Assembly: GCA_039928925.1 (NCBI GenBank)
Contig: JBDSSF010000003.1
Span: 1 to 64,000, forward strand
Source: Candidatus Saccharimonadales bacterium
GTDB taxonomy: Bacteria > Patescibacteriota > Saccharimonadia > Saccharimonadales > Saccharimonadaceae
Length of the DNA: 64,000 nt
Reading direction: 5' to 3'
The notes beneath the pieces were generated by a model. The model was given only the letters and a program-made list of their open reading frames with translations. It had not been told where the DNA came from and did not search any database. The position numbers and the translations under genes are program-made. This document shows positions 8,073-17,331 of this stretch, in pieces (the stretch's first letter is position 1; each line of letters opens with the position of its first letter).

Positions 8073-8558
8073 CTAGTCCTCCCGTCCAAATGACTGCTCA
8101 ATATACCCTGTTCTCTTTTCTGCCCAGTGCATGACTGCCTGAGAGTAAATCCGATCACCCACATCAGCTACTTGTTCTTTTGTTACAACGTCCCACGCTT
8201 CTATTTCTGAATCCTGCAATACAACCTGCGCCAATACCGATGATTGAACGATAGTATGAAAAATAAACTGATATGTCTCGGCAATTTCACTTACGCGCGT
8301 AGCTACGGCTACAAACGAAACAAGTTCCGGGTCAATTGTTAGTCCTATCTCTTCACGAGTTTCACGAACTGCAGCTTGCTTTGGCGTTTCACCTGGATCA
8401 ATGATTCCACCGGGAAATGTCCAATAGCGTTTGTAATGAGCTTTTTCGACAATCACTTGACCGTTTTCATTTTCAATAATAAGAGTCGCGCTTGAAACAC
8501 GTTTCGGAAGCGTTTGAAGCCATTTCTGACGTTCCTGATCTGTGTAGGTGTGTTCCAT
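8073..8558 (-). CDS. Nudix hydrolase
   Basis: A 161-residue MutT-like pyrophosphohydrolase. The full Nudix box GGIIDPGETPKQAAVRETRE followed by EIGL is present (about residues 50-73) with all the metal-binding Glu residues. The substrate (oxidised nucleotide, NDP-sugar, capped RNA) cannot be told. It starts 4 nt after the end of the RNase Y gene and is probably co-transcribed with it, which makes an RNA or nucleotide clean-up role plausible. Confidence 0.88.
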   Translation of the reverse strand: MEHTYTDQERQKWLQTLPKRVSSATLIIENENGQVIVEKAHYKRYWTFPGGIIDPGETPKQAAVRETREEIGLTIDPELVSFVAVATRVSEIAETYQFIFHTIVQSSVLAQVVLQDSEIEAWDVVTKEQVADVGDRIYSQAVMHWAEKRTGYIEQSFGRED

Positions 8559-8562
8559 AAAT

Positions 8563-10074
8563 TTATTTTGCGAATTCGATTGCGCGGGTTTCTCTAATCA
8601 CATTTACTTTTATGGTTCCAGGATATTGCATGGTTGATTCAATTTTTGTTGCGATATCACGCGCTAGTTTTATAGCAGATAAATCATCGATTGATTTTGG
8701 ACTTACGATAACACGAACTTCACGTCCAGCACTAATAGCGTATGCCTTATCGATACCCTTAAAGCTTGTTGCAACGTTTTCAAGATCACGCATGCGCTCA
8801 ACAAAATTCTCAGCACTAATATTACGAGCACCTGGGCGAGCAGCTGATAGCGCGTCGCAGACACGAACAACAAGTGCTTCAGGTGTTGTCGCCTCAATAT
8901 CATCATGATGGGCTTCGATTGCGTGAACTATATCTTCACTCATACCATACTTACGAGCTAGTTCAGCACCAATATGATGATGCTTGCCTTCGACTTTATG
9001 AGTAACCGCTTTCCCGACATCATGAAGTAACGTTGCAATTTTCGTCACACGGACGTTTGCGCCAATTTCTTCAGCAATAAGACCAGCCATGTGTGCCATT
9101 TCAGTACTATGCATTAGAACATTCTGACCGTAACTCGTGCGATACTTTAATTCACCAAGAAGGTGCAGCATTTCTTTTGGAATACCTGTTACGCCAACTT
9201 CCCGGGCTGCATCTTCACCTGTGCGCATAATATCCTTATCGAGTTGCTTTTCAGCCTTATCAACTACTTCTTCGATTCGGCCAGGGTGAATACGTCCATC
9301 TTTCATGAGGTTCTCAAGACTAATACGTGCGATTTGACGACGAATTGGATCAAAGCTTGAGAGGATAATCATACCGGGTGTGTCATCAACAAGAATATCA
9401 ACTCCTGTAGCCCGTTGCAGTGCCTGAATGTTACGACCTTCCTTACCGATAATTCGGCCTTTCATCTCTTCATCAAGTAACTTAACAGCGGTCACAGTTC
9501 TTTCAGCTGTCACCTCTGAACTCATACGTTCCATTGCGGTAACAAGTATAGTCTGCGCATTCTCCTCAGCATCTTGCATTGCATCGTGCTGAAGCTTTGA
9601 GACAAGTCCAACGAGATCGTCTTTTATATCACGTTCAGTCATCTGCATCAGCTTTTCAGCAGCATCAGATTTTTTAAGGCCAGCAATTTTTTCTAGCTTC
9701 TCTTGCTGCTTGACTCGTATATCTCTTATTTCGTTTTTAAGGTCTTCAACTTCGTCTTCTTGCTTACGTAGTTTTTCAGCACGTCGGTCAAGTTCATCAA
9801 GTTTTTTATCAAGACTAATTTCACGATCACCGAGTCGATTTTCCGTCTTTTTCCATTCACGGCGACGTTCGGTTTCATCTTCTTTTGCGCTACTGACTAA
9901 TGCAACTGCTTCATCCTTTGCCTGTAGGACAATATCTCCTGCCTTACTCTTTGCATCTGAAACTATTTGATCAGCTCTGTGTTTATTACCCTGGCTTCTC
10001 CGCTTATCATAAGCATATGTTCCACTTACGCCAAAAATCACCCCTATTACAGCGGCTATAATACCTTCAATCAT
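8563..10074 (-). CDS. rny: Ribonuclease Y
   Basis: A 503-residue membrane-bound endoribonuclease that starts mRNA decay. In order: an N-terminal membrane helix (1-20), a long charged coiled coil (about 30-150), a KH RNA-binding domain with GRIIGKEGRNIQALQ near residue 205, and an HD phosphohydrolase domain with LLHDVGKA near 347 and HHHIGAELA after it. Length and order match the family closely. The ATG has an AAAGGA-type Shine-Dalgarno. The Nudix and sortase genes follow on the same strand. Confidence 0.95.
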   Translation of the reverse strand: MIEGIIAAVIGVIFGVSGTYAYDKRRSQGNKHRADQIVSDAKSKAGDIVLQAKDEAVALVSSAKEDETERRREWKKTENRLGDREISLDKKLDELDRRAEKLRKQEDEVEDLKNEIRDIRVKQQEKLEKIAGLKKSDAAEKLMQMTERDIKDDLVGLVSKLQHDAMQDAEENAQTILVTAMERMSSEVTAERTVTAVKLLDEEMKGRIIGKEGRNIQALQRATGVDILVDDTPGMIILSSFDPIRRQIARISLENLMKDGRIHPGRIEEVVDKAEKQLDKDIMRTGEDAAREVGVTGIPKEMLHLLGELKYRTSYGQNVLMHSTEMAHMAGLIAEEIGANVRVTKIATLLHDVGKAVTHKVEGKHHHIGAELARKYGMSEDIVHAIEAHHDDIEATTPEALVVRVCDALSAARPGARNISAENFVERMRDLENVATSFKGIDKAYAISAGREVRVIVSPKSIDDLSAIKLARDIATKIESTMQYPGTIKVNVIRETRAIEFAK

Positions 10075-10181
10075 ATCTGTTCCTTTCTTAGGCGAACTGC
10101 GTTTCAGTGCATCATCAAGAAAAAGTCGTTTATCGCAGTCGCACAGGTTGTTTCAAAAAGTTTCATAAGGCTCTTTTGTGT

Positions 10182-10210
10182 AAAAAGCTACCTATATAAT
10201 AGCGCTTTTT
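10182..10210 (-). terminator. Terminator after tsaB
   Basis: AAAAAGC pairs with GCTTTTT around an AT-rich loop, giving a short hairpin with a T-tract on the minus strand, downstream of tsaE-tsaB. Confidence 0.5.
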
Positions 10211-10236
10211 GGACACACTCCGCAAGGCCCATCTAC

Positions 10237-10623
10237 CTACTTACGAGGTGTCGTGATATGCGCTTCACTACCATAAAGAGGCGTGACGAGGACGTCATTT
10301 TCATTTTTTGAAAGCCGCATACATGCGAGGTCTTGCCATTCATCACCAGTAACTCCAACAATCGGAATAGATTCACTGTCGGCAATCGTATTAAGCACCG
10401 TGAGTCCAATACGTAAACCTGTAAAGCTACCGGGGCCTTTGAAAACTCCTATAGCCTTAATATCTTGGAATGTTTTTTTATTTTTTTGAAGCTGATCATT
10501 CAGATATCTAAGAAGATTATCCGCAAGAGTCCGATCAGCCTGCCACTCATCGTCGTATTGCCAATCCCCGTCGATGAGAGATAGTTTGCATAGCGGTGTT
10601 GATGTATCGAGTAATAAAATCAT
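10237..10623 (-). CDS. tsaB: tRNA threonylcarbamoyladenosine protein TsaB (short form)
   Basis: The N-terminal ASKHA half of TsaB: MILLLDTSTPLCKLSL and the signature FKGPGSFTGLRIG (about residues 60-72). TsaB scaffolds the TsaD-TsaB-TsaE complex that makes t6A37 on ANN-decoding tRNAs. At 128 residues it is little more than half the usual 220-240; the missing part is the C-terminal half. Such shortening is seen in CPR genomes, so it is treated as functional. It overlaps tsaE by 4 bp (ATGA). Confidence 0.85.
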   Translation of the reverse strand: MILLLDTSTPLCKLSLIDGDWQYDDEWQADRTLADNLLRYLNDQLQKNKKTFQDIKAIGVFKGPGSFTGLRIGLTVLNTIADSESIPIVGVTGDEWQDLACMRLSKNENDVLVTPLYGSEAHITTPRK

Positions 10624-11075
10624 ACTAATTTTTCAACCAGCATCTGACTTAATTCACCATGAGCGGTAATATTTAAATGTCGAACATGCTCCTCGGGTGA
10701 AGTTATATGTATACTTATGTGATCACTAGGTAGCACGCTCTTAACGACATCTGACCATTCAATAATAGTGACTGTTTTATTATCCATAACTGTTTCGGCT
10801 AGCTCATCGTGCATAATGCCAGCATTATGTAGTCGATAAAAATCATAATGGGCTAGACGTAGACCATTACGCGCATCGTAGACTCGACTAATCGTAAAAC
10901 TTGGACTCTGAACGTCTTCTTCAATACCGAGGCCTGCTGCAATACCTTTCGTCAGAGTTGTCTTGCCAGCTCCAACATCACCAGTAAGATCGATGATTTC
11001 ACCACCACTTAAGTGCCCGCCAATTACGGCACCAAAAGCTTTCATTGCTTCTTCATTATTAACTGCTGTTTGCAT
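10620..11075 (-). CDS. tsaE: tRNA threonylcarbamoyladenosine ATPase TsaE
   Basis: A P-loop ATPase of 151 residues with GDVGAGKTTLTKG near residues 32-44 and the family motif SPSFTISRVYDA, followed by HYDFYRL and IIEWSD. TsaE supports turnover of the t6A synthesis complex. A TATAAT (11087-11092, minus) lies 11 nt before the chosen ATG. A TTG four codons upstream would start inside the expected promoter discriminator and is less likely. Paired with tsaB through an ATGA overlap. Confidence 0.93.
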   Translation of the reverse strand: MQTAVNNEEAMKAFGAVIGGHLSGGEIIDLTGDVGAGKTTLTKGIAAGLGIEEDVQSPSFTISRVYDARNGLRLAHYDFYRLHNAGIMHDELAETVMDNKTVTIIEWSDVVKSVLPSDHISIHITSPEEHVRHLNITAHGELSQMLVEKLV

Positions 11076-11154
11076 ATCTTTGATCAATTATACCACTTCC
11101 CTGACAGAGGTGCTGCCAATCTCCAATCAGCTGGTACTTTTCTTATCAGTCGAG

Positions 11155-11160
11155 TACAAT
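11155..11160 (+). promoter_or_regulatory. -10 box of the pilB operon
   Basis: TACAAT lies 13 nt before the ATG of pilB; transcription would start about 7 nt before the start codon, leaving a very short leader. The -35 is poor. Confidence 0.45.
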
Positions 11161-11173
11161 AGGCACAAGCAGT

Positions 11174-12955
11174 ATGCGTATTTCAGATGTAACTATCGAA
11201 GAATTGTTGAAACGCAGTGGTGCAGCTACTGCAGAGCAACTAACAGGCCTCAAGCAAGAGGCCTCTCGTTCAAGACGCCCTATGCAAGATCTTGTCATTC
11301 AAGATCAACTGATGAAAGAAATTGACCTCGTCAAAGCATTTAGCGGGTATGCCGGCATACCTTTTGTAGAGATAGTCCCGAGTGATATTCCACAAGAAGT
11401 TCTTAACAAAATTCCTGAACGCATTGCAAGACAATATAACGCTATCCTCTTTAAGATCGACGACGACGGTAAGATGTATCTCGCCATGGATGACCCTGAC
11501 GACATTCAGGCCGTCGACTTTATTGAAAAACAAATTGGTGAAAATACCGAGATATATATCGCAACTCACGATAACATTCTTTCATGCCTTGAAAACTATA
11601 GAGGTGATGTTAATGAAGAGTTAAAAGAGGTGATCGATGTACAGCGTGAGAATAGCGCTGAAAATCAAAAAGTTAGTGATGCTGAAATTGCCGAAGATTC
11701 ACCAATCGCCCAGACTGTTAACTTACTCCTTGAATACGCTATTCGTTCAAGTGCAAGTGATATTCATATTGAACCCCGTGAGGAATATGTCCAAATTCGC
11801 TACCGTATTGATGGTGTTTTAAAAGAGGTTAACCGCCTACCGCGTAACGTTATTGGAGCACTTACTAGCCGCATAAAAATTCTTTCAAATCTTAAGATCG
11901 ATGAAAGACGAGTCCCGCAAGATGGCCGTTTTAAAATAAAAGTCGGCGGCAAGCAATACGCACTCCGTGTTTCAACCCTTCCTATCGCTGATGGCGAGAA
12001 GGTAGTTATGCGTATTCTTGATGAAAGCAACCAAGCTGTTACACTTCGTGACCTAGGCTACTGGGGCAGATCACTCGATACGATTAGTGAAGCCATCACA
12101 GAACCAAATGGCATGGTGCTCGTAACTGGACCGACAGGTTCAGGTAAGTCAACGAGTCTTTTTAGTGTCCTGACTATGCTCAATACTCCAGATGTCAATA
12201 TATCCACTATCGAAGACCCTGTTGAGTATAGGATTCCTGGAGTGAACCAAACCCAAACAAACGCTAAGGCAGGTATGACTTTTGCACTTGGGCTGCGAGC
12301 CCTACTCCGTCAAGACCCAAACATTATCATGGTCGGTGAGATCCGTGACGCAGAGACAGCTGACTTAGGTGTGCAAGCAGCACTTACGGGGCACTTGGTC
12401 TTTAGTACTCTTCACACAAACAATGCAGCGACATGTCTGCCGCGACTTCTTGATATGGGTATCGAACCATTCCTGATTGCGAGTACAGTAAAAGCTATCG
12501 TCGGCCAACGACTCGTCCGTCGACTCGGTCATGATACTAGAGTTAGCTACACTCCAAACGAAGAGGAAAAGACTGCGATTATTCGTTTATTTAACCTTAA
12601 AGATAATCAGGACTTCAAGTTCATTCACGAACTTGAGAAGCAAGCTGCTAGCCAAGGCATCGGAGGTGATGCGCCACTTAGTACCGATGAAAAAGGTATT
12701 AATACACTTTGGAAAGTAAAACCAAATGAAGATGATGATACAGGAGGAAATGGTTACAAAGGTCGAATGGGCATCTATGAGGTACTTGGTAACTCTATAC
12801 CTATACAAAAGCTCATTGTTAGCAATGCGACAAGCAATCAAATTCAAGATCAAGCTATACTTGAGGGAATGATTACCATGCAAACAGATGGCCTTATTAA
12901 AGCTCTTCGCGGTGAGACGACCATCGAAGAGATTCTTAGGGTGACGAGAGAATAA
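11174..12955 (+). CDS. pilB: Type IV pilus assembly ATPase PilB (GspE family)
   Basis: A 593-residue hexameric ATPase that drives pilus extension at the inner face of the membrane. It has the N-terminal MshEN/T2SSE-N region (about 1-160), Walker A GPTGSGKST (319-327), Walker B IIMVGEIRD (384-392) and the His box STLHTNNA. After RLVRRL the family usually has a four-cysteine zinc site; here that segment (about 450-525) has no cysteines and is replaced by an acidic, glycine-containing insertion before GRMGIYEVL. It leads an operon with pilC 2 nt downstream. Confidence 0.95.
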   Translation: MRISDVTIEELLKRSGAATAEQLTGLKQEASRSRRPMQDLVIQDQLMKEIDLVKAFSGYAGIPFVEIVPSDIPQEVLNKIPERIARQYNAILFKIDDDGKMYLAMDDPDDIQAVDFIEKQIGENTEIYIATHDNILSCLENYRGDVNEELKEVIDVQRENSAENQKVSDAEIAEDSPIAQTVNLLLEYAIRSSASDIHIEPREEYVQIRYRIDGVLKEVNRLPRNVIGALTSRIKILSNLKIDERRVPQDGRFKIKVGGKQYALRVSTLPIADGEKVVMRILDESNQAVTLRDLGYWGRSLDTISEAITEPNGMVLVTGPTGSGKSTSLFSVLTMLNTPDVNISTIEDPVEYRIPGVNQTQTNAKAGMTFALGLRALLRQDPNIIMVGEIRDAETADLGVQAALTGHLVFSTLHTNNAATCLPRLLDMGIEPFLIASTVKAIVGQRLVRRLGHDTRVSYTPNEEEKTAIIRLFNLKDNQDFKFIHELEKQAASQGIGGDAPLSTDEKGINTLWKVKPNEDDDTGGNGYKGRMGIYEVLGNSIPIQKLIVSNATSNQIQDQAILEGMITMQTDGLIKALRGETTIEEILRVTRE

Positions 12956-12957
12956 CC

Positions 12958-14187
12958 ATGCCAACTTTCGCTTACGTAGCATATAATACTCAGAACAAAT
13001 CAGTCTCAGGATCCGTTGAGGCTGCCGACCGAGCAAGCGTTCTCGCTGCACTCTCGAAGCAAGGTTTGCGACCAATAAGTGTTATTGAAGGCAGTAGTGC
13101 AAAAGCTAAATTTGCGATTGGCTCGTTACTTGGCGGCAACAAAGTCAAAAGTAATGATATTGTCATGTTTACGCGTCAGCTCAGTGCCATGGTTAGCGCA
13201 GGCGTACCACTGCTTCGATCACTATCATCACTTGCGGGTCACACAGAAAGTGCTCCACTTAAAAAACTACTTATGAGTGTCATTAAAGATGTTGAAGGTG
13301 GGGCAGCACTTGGTGACTCACTGGCAAAATTCCCAAATACCTTTTCAGACGTATACGTAAATATGGTACGTGCCGGCGAGGCAGCAGGTATTTTAGATGA
13401 AATTCTAAAACGCCTTGCGATTCAACAAGAGAAGAGTGCCACAATTCGAAAAAAAGTGAAAAGTGCTATGACTTATCCAACTGTATTGATAGTAATAACA
13501 GTTGTCGCCTTCTTCGGTCTTATGCTTTTTGTCATTCCTCAAATTGGTAAAATCCTTCTTGACCTAGGAGGTGCTGACGCGAAACTTCCAGGTCTTACTG
13601 TTGGTATGCTTGCGATCAGTAGTTTCATGACAAATTACTGGTTTATTGTGTTCCCAGTTATATTCGGTATCATTTATGCTCTTCTTCGGTATATCAAAAC
13701 ACCAAAGGGTAAGGGGCAATTCCACGCGCTTATTCTAAAAATACCTGGTATTAAAACAATTATAGTAAAGCTCGCTGTCGCACGATTTGCGCGAACATTT
13801 TCAGCGCTTATGGGCGCAGGAGTGCCAGTTCTCGAGGCACTTCGCGTTACCTCGCGCGCTGTTGGTAATATGGTCTACGAAAAGTCACTTATGGATGCGG
13901 CGGAGCAAGTTAAAAACGGAGTCCAATTATCAACGATTATTGAAAAAAACAAACTATTCCCAGCAATTGTTGCTCAGATGCTTTCTGTTGGTGAAGAGAC
14001 GGGTCAGACTGACGTCGTTCTCCTTAAAGTTGCCGATTTCTATGAAGAAGAAGTTGATGTAGCGATTGATGGTATCAGTTCTATTATCGAACCTGTCATG
14101 ATTGTCATCATGGGCTCAATGGTTGGGTTGATTGCCGCCAGTGTTATGGGCCCAATTGCTGGGCTTGCTCAGAACATCAAAGGTTAG
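12958..14187 (+). CDS. pilC: Type IV pilus inner-membrane platform protein PilC
   Basis: A 409-residue GspF-family platform protein that couples the ATPase to pilin assembly. Two related cytoplasmic domains are visible (FTRQLSAMVSAGVPLLRSL near residue 63 and FARTFSALMGAGVPVLEAL near 277), each leading to membrane helices, with a third hydrophobic segment at the C-terminus (PVMIVIMGSMVGLIAASVMGP). Length and layout are normal. It follows pilB after 2 nt. Confidence 0.95.
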   Translation: MPTFAYVAYNTQNKSVSGSVEAADRASVLAALSKQGLRPISVIEGSSAKAKFAIGSLLGGNKVKSNDIVMFTRQLSAMVSAGVPLLRSLSSLAGHTESAPLKKLLMSVIKDVEGGAALGDSLAKFPNTFSDVYVNMVRAGEAAGILDEILKRLAIQQEKSATIRKKVKSAMTYPTVLIVITVVAFFGLMLFVIPQIGKILLDLGGADAKLPGLTVGMLAISSFMTNYWFIVFPVIFGIIYALLRYIKTPKGKGQFHALILKIPGIKTIIVKLAVARFARTFSALMGAGVPVLEALRVTSRAVGNMVYEKSLMDAAEQVKNGVQLSTIIEKNKLFPAIVAQMLSVGEETGQTDVVLLKVADFYEEEVDVAIDGISSIIEPVMIVIMGSMVGLIAASVMGPIAGLAQNIKG

Positions 14188-14208
14188 TGTTTTTTAAAAT
14201 GCTCATGG

Positions 14209-14214
14209 TATACT
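14209..14214 (+). promoter_or_regulatory. -10 box before pilM
   Basis: TATACT in the 53-bp gap between pilC and pilM suggests a second promoter for pilMNO, with a leader of about 20 nt. Confidence 0.4.
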
Positions 14215-14240
14215 ATTAATAGATACACGAGTGGGCATCA

Positions 14241-15296
14241 ATGGCAAAATTATTTTATCACGACAAACCAATCATAGGGCTTGATATCAGTCAAACTGGT
14301 ATTAAAGTCATGTCTGTTGATCCAAAAAAATGGTTAGTGCTCGGCTACGGATCAGTAGATCTTGATCCAGCTAAAATGCAAAAGTCTCTTGAAACGAATG
14401 ATGGATATTTATCAGAGAATATTACCTCTCTTCTTCACGATAAACTTGTCGGTGAGCTAGGCAGCACCCATGTTACTATCGGTATCCCAACGAGCCGTAC
14501 ATTCTCTAGGACATTCATGTTACCGGCAAAATCAGAAAATACTCTATCTGATGCGATTCAGGTAGAAGTTGACCAGTACATCCCAATCCCCTTTTCTTCA
14601 CTTTACGTTGACTACGAAATTATTGAACGTGATAAAGAAAACCTGACTGTTGTCATGTGTGCAGTTCCAAAAGTTCTGGTTGATAGCTGCGTTTCCGCAG
14701 TTGAATCTGTTGGTCTACGACCGACAATGATTGAGCCAGGTATCAATGCTATCGCAAGGGTTCTTGAAACAACCGAAGACGGTCACCTTACGACACTCAT
14801 AGTAGACATTGGCTCTGCTGGTACGGATATTGCAGTACTAGATAAAGGTGCAATCCGAGTTACAGGTGGTATCGGCGTTGGGGGAAATACATTCACACTT
14901 GATATAGCAAAAAAACTTAGCATTACGCTCGAAAATGCTCATCAGCTTAAAGTACTCAATGGCTTAAGTGCTGGCCCACGTCAAGCGAAAATCACAGCAG
15001 CCTTGCAGCCAAACCTACAGCGTATCATTACTGAAACCCGTAAGGTTATGCGCTACTACGATGAGCGTCTCAATAATGATCGGAAAATTGAGCAGGTTCT
15101 CGTTGTTGGCGGCGGCAGTAACGTCCCCGGTATCGGAGATTACTTTACGAACGAACTTGTTATGGCAGCTCGCATAGCAAGTCCGTGGCAAAAGCTTGAT
15201 TTCGGAAAATTGCCTCAACCCAATAAGCAATTTCGCCCACGCTATATTAGCGTAGCGGGACTAGCCATTATTGATCAAAAAGAGATTTGGAAATGA
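14241..15296 (+). CDS. pilM: Type IV pilus assembly protein PilM
   Basis: A 351-residue actin-like (ASKHA fold) protein that sits under the membrane and binds the tail of PilN. The phosphate-binding motifs GLDISQTGIKVM (about 12-23) and DIGSAGTDIAVLDKG (about 191-205) are present, as is VVGGGSNVPGIGDYF near the end. The ATG is preceded by a weak GTGGG. It overlaps pilN by 4 bp (ATGA), the usual order of the alignment complex genes. Confidence 0.93.
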   Translation: MAKLFYHDKPIIGLDISQTGIKVMSVDPKKWLVLGYGSVDLDPAKMQKSLETNDGYLSENITSLLHDKLVGELGSTHVTIGIPTSRTFSRTFMLPAKSENTLSDAIQVEVDQYIPIPFSSLYVDYEIIERDKENLTVVMCAVPKVLVDSCVSAVESVGLRPTMIEPGINAIARVLETTEDGHLTTLIVDIGSAGTDIAVLDKGAIRVTGGIGVGGNTFTLDIAKKLSITLENAHQLKVLNGLSAGPRQAKITAALQPNLQRIITETRKVMRYYDERLNNDRKIEQVLVVGGGSNVPGIGDYFTNELVMAARIASPWQKLDFGKLPQPNKQFRPRYISVAGLAIIDQKEIWK

Positions 15297-15850
15297 TTAA
15301 CCTTTTACCATTACAAAATAAAAAAGATATCCAGGCAGGCCGAACAAACTTACTGCTTGTTCGATATAACATACTTCTTGTTGGTGCGCTGCTCTTCGCA
15401 CTCGCAGCTGTTGGCGTGCTCTATTTCTACCTTTCAAGTGCAAAAGCAAGTGCAGAGCAGACGATATCTGATAATAAATCAAAGGTTGGTGAATATGCGG
15501 TCATTGAAACACAAGCAAGTGCGTTTCGGTCTCACCTCGTAACAGCCAAGCAAATTCTCGATCAGGAAGTTGTCTATACAAAAATAATTCTTCAAATTTC
15601 TCGCCTTGTACCTCCAGGAGTTGTCATTGATAACCTTTCTCTGGATCCAAAGACATTTGGTACTGCCAGTGTTATAACAGCTCATTGTAAAACAGCGAGT
15701 GACGCGACTGCACTAAAAGAGTCGTTCCAAAATACAACTCTATTTTCTAATGTCCACTTCGAGAACCTTTCATCAACAATAGGAGATACAACGGGCTATC
15801 CATTTACTGTTAGCCTTAACGTTACACTGAATAAGGCAGGTATCCAATAA
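15293..15850 (+). CDS. pilN: Type IV pilus alignment protein PilN
   Basis: A 185-residue membrane protein with the diagnostic N-terminal MINLLP that docks to PilM, one membrane helix (about residues 24-47), then a coiled coil and a small ferredoxin-like periplasmic-type domain. The ATG overlapping the pilM stop is chosen over a TTG two codons upstream because MINLLP is the conserved start. It overlaps pilO by one base (TAATG). Confidence 0.9.
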   Translation: MINLLPLQNKKDIQAGRTNLLLVRYNILLVGALLFALAAVGVLYFYLSSAKASAEQTISDNKSKVGEYAVIETQASAFRSHLVTAKQILDQEVVYTKIILQISRLVPPGVVIDNLSLDPKTFGTASVITAHCKTASDATALKESFQNTTLFSNVHFENLSSTIGDTTGYPFTVSLNVTLNKAGIQ

Positions 15851-16434
15851 TGAAAAATAAACTTACCGCAGTTTCATTCCGCCTTTTACTCTCAATTCTA
15901 ATGTTTGTTACTATGAGCATTATTATTGCTGTTGTCTTTTTTGGCAACTCACAGTTAAAAGAATACGCCGCCCAGGTTAGCCAGGTAACAAGTGATGCAG
16001 ATGCGAGTCGAAATAGCCTACAAACTTTACAAAAAGTTAAGCAGGAACTTGATAGTCAGAAAGACATCGTTGACCGAGCAGCAAGTATTGTGGCTGACTC
16101 TAAGGGGTATCAATACCAAGACCAAATCATTAAAGATCTCAATGGTTATGCGGCGGCCTCTGGAATCACTATTACAGACTTCTCATTTACTACTGCGGCA
16201 ACAACTCCTAGCGCTGCAACACCCGCCGGTGCACCCGCGCCTGCAGGTGTAAAGTCTACCTCTGCGTCAATTACACTAAAGACACCAATCAACTACGTTA
16301 GTCTATTGCAGTTTATCCATTCAATTGAGCAAAACCTGACTAAAATGCAAATATCCCGTATCAGTTTATCAAAAGGTGAAAAAAATGATGAAATCAGAAC
16401 AGACGGTCTTGAAATACAGGTATATATAAATTAA
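15850..16434 (+). CDS. pilO: Type IV pilus alignment protein PilO-like
   Basis: A 194-residue protein with one N-terminal membrane helix (about 10-32), a coiled coil, an Ala/Pro/Thr-rich linker near residues 118-136 and a C-terminal alpha/beta domain. Sequence alone is weak; the call rests on topology and position straight after pilM and pilN. PilO pairs with PilN to align the machine across the envelope. Confidence 0.8.
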   Translation: MKNKLTAVSFRLLLSILMFVTMSIIIAVVFFGNSQLKEYAAQVSQVTSDADASRNSLQTLQKVKQELDSQKDIVDRAASIVADSKGYQYQDQIIKDLNGYAAASGITITDFSFTTAATTPSAATPAGAPAPAGVKSTSASITLKTPINYVSLLQFIHSIEQNLTKMQISRISLSKGEKNDEIRTDGLEIQVYIN

Positions 16435-16440
16435 ATTATT

Positions 16441-16725
16441 ATGAATATATCACTCGCATCAATCAAGCTCATAATTGTACGCATCCTTAGACGATTCCAC
16501 GCAATTATTTTTGTGCTCGTCGTACTGGGTGGGCTCATATATATCGTGTTTAATCTTAATGATATCTTGAGTAGCTCAACCCAGGCTGTCGCCCCAGCAG
16601 GCAACACACTTAATGCGACATTCGATCAAAAGACGATTGATCGAATTGAAAAGCTACGAACAAGTACCGACAAAGCTTCAGAACTTGACCTCTCAACTGG
16701 CCGTACTAATCCGTTTGTTGAGTAG
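16441..16725 (+). CDS. Small single-pass membrane protein of the pilus operon
   Basis: A 94-residue protein with one membrane helix (about 20-42) and a soluble tail ending GRTNPFVE. It follows pilO after 6 nt and so belongs to the operon. Its size and position recall PilP, whose C-terminal domain contacts the secretin in diderms, but no PilP fold can be seen and this lineage should lack an outer membrane. Function unknown; a partner of PilN/PilO is likely. Confidence 0.7.
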   Translation: MNISLASIKLIIVRILRRFHAIIFVLVVLGGLIYIVFNLNDILSSSTQAVAPAGNTLNATFDQKTIDRIEKLRTSTDKASELDLSTGRTNPFVE

Positions 16726-16740
16726 CAATGAAAAAACGGT

Positions 16741-16746
16741 TATACT
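16741..16746 (+). promoter_or_regulatory. -10 box of the PRC-barrel gene, leaderless
   Basis: TATACT ends 6 nt before the ATG at 16753, just after the stop of the preceding gene. Confidence 0.55.
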
Positions 16747-16752
16747 AATACT

Positions 16753-17331
16753 ATGCTACTACAGGGATCACGACTTAATGATGTGTCTGTCATGGGTCTC
16801 CAGACCGGAACAGAACTTGCCCGAACAACACGTCCCATCATCAATCCTGACACTTTAGAGATTCTTGCTTACGAAGTCCGCGGACCGCTTCTTGACATGC
16901 ACCCATCACTACTAAGAGTTATCGATGTTCGTGAGTTTAGTGATATTGGGCTCATAGTTGATTCGAGTGATGAATTTATTGCGACGACTGATGTTATTAA
17001 ACTTGAAAAAGTGTACGAGCTAAATTTCATCCTTGTAGGAATGAGCGTAGTTGACCAGCATAAACGAAAACTAGGTAAAGTAACAGATTTCACACTTGAA
17101 AGTGGCTCTTTCGTTATTCAGCAACTAAATGTAAAACGTCCTCTCCTAAAAAGTCTTGGCGACACAGAACTACTCATTAATCGAACTCAAATTATCGAGA
17201 TTACTAATCGTGCTATCGTCGTAAGATCAGGTGAAAAAAAGCTTGAGCCAATCATTGAGGCGGTTCGAACGAACTATGTTAATCCTTTTAGAAGTCAATC
17301 GCCCACTCCAGAGCATATTGATAAAAATTAG
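16753..17331 (+). CDS. PRC-barrel domain protein (two repeats)
   Basis: A 192-residue soluble protein with two PRC-barrel-like segments, the first at about 5-75 (ARTTRPIINPDTLEILAYEV) and the second at about 90-150, where GMSVVDQHKRKLGKVTDFTL is the clearest match. PRC barrels bind RNA, proteins or quinone-linked partners in many contexts (RimM, photosynthetic reaction centre), so the role is open. Though next to the pilus genes it has its own promoter. Its 3' end overlaps the convergent recX stop by 4 bp. Confidence 0.75.
   Translation: MLLQGSRLNDVSVMGLQTGTELARTTRPIINPDTLEILAYEVRGPLLDMHPSLLRVIDVREFSDIGLIVDSSDEFIATTDVIKLEKVYELNFILVGMSVVDQHKRKLGKVTDFTLESGSFVIQQLNVKRPLLKSLGDTELLINRTQIIEITNRAIVVRSGEKKLEPIIEAVRTNYVNPFRSQSPTPEHIDKN

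Noticed and set aside
16441-16725. PilP
   Set aside because: The position fits, but the C-terminal beta domain of PilP is absent and no secretin or PilQ gene follows.
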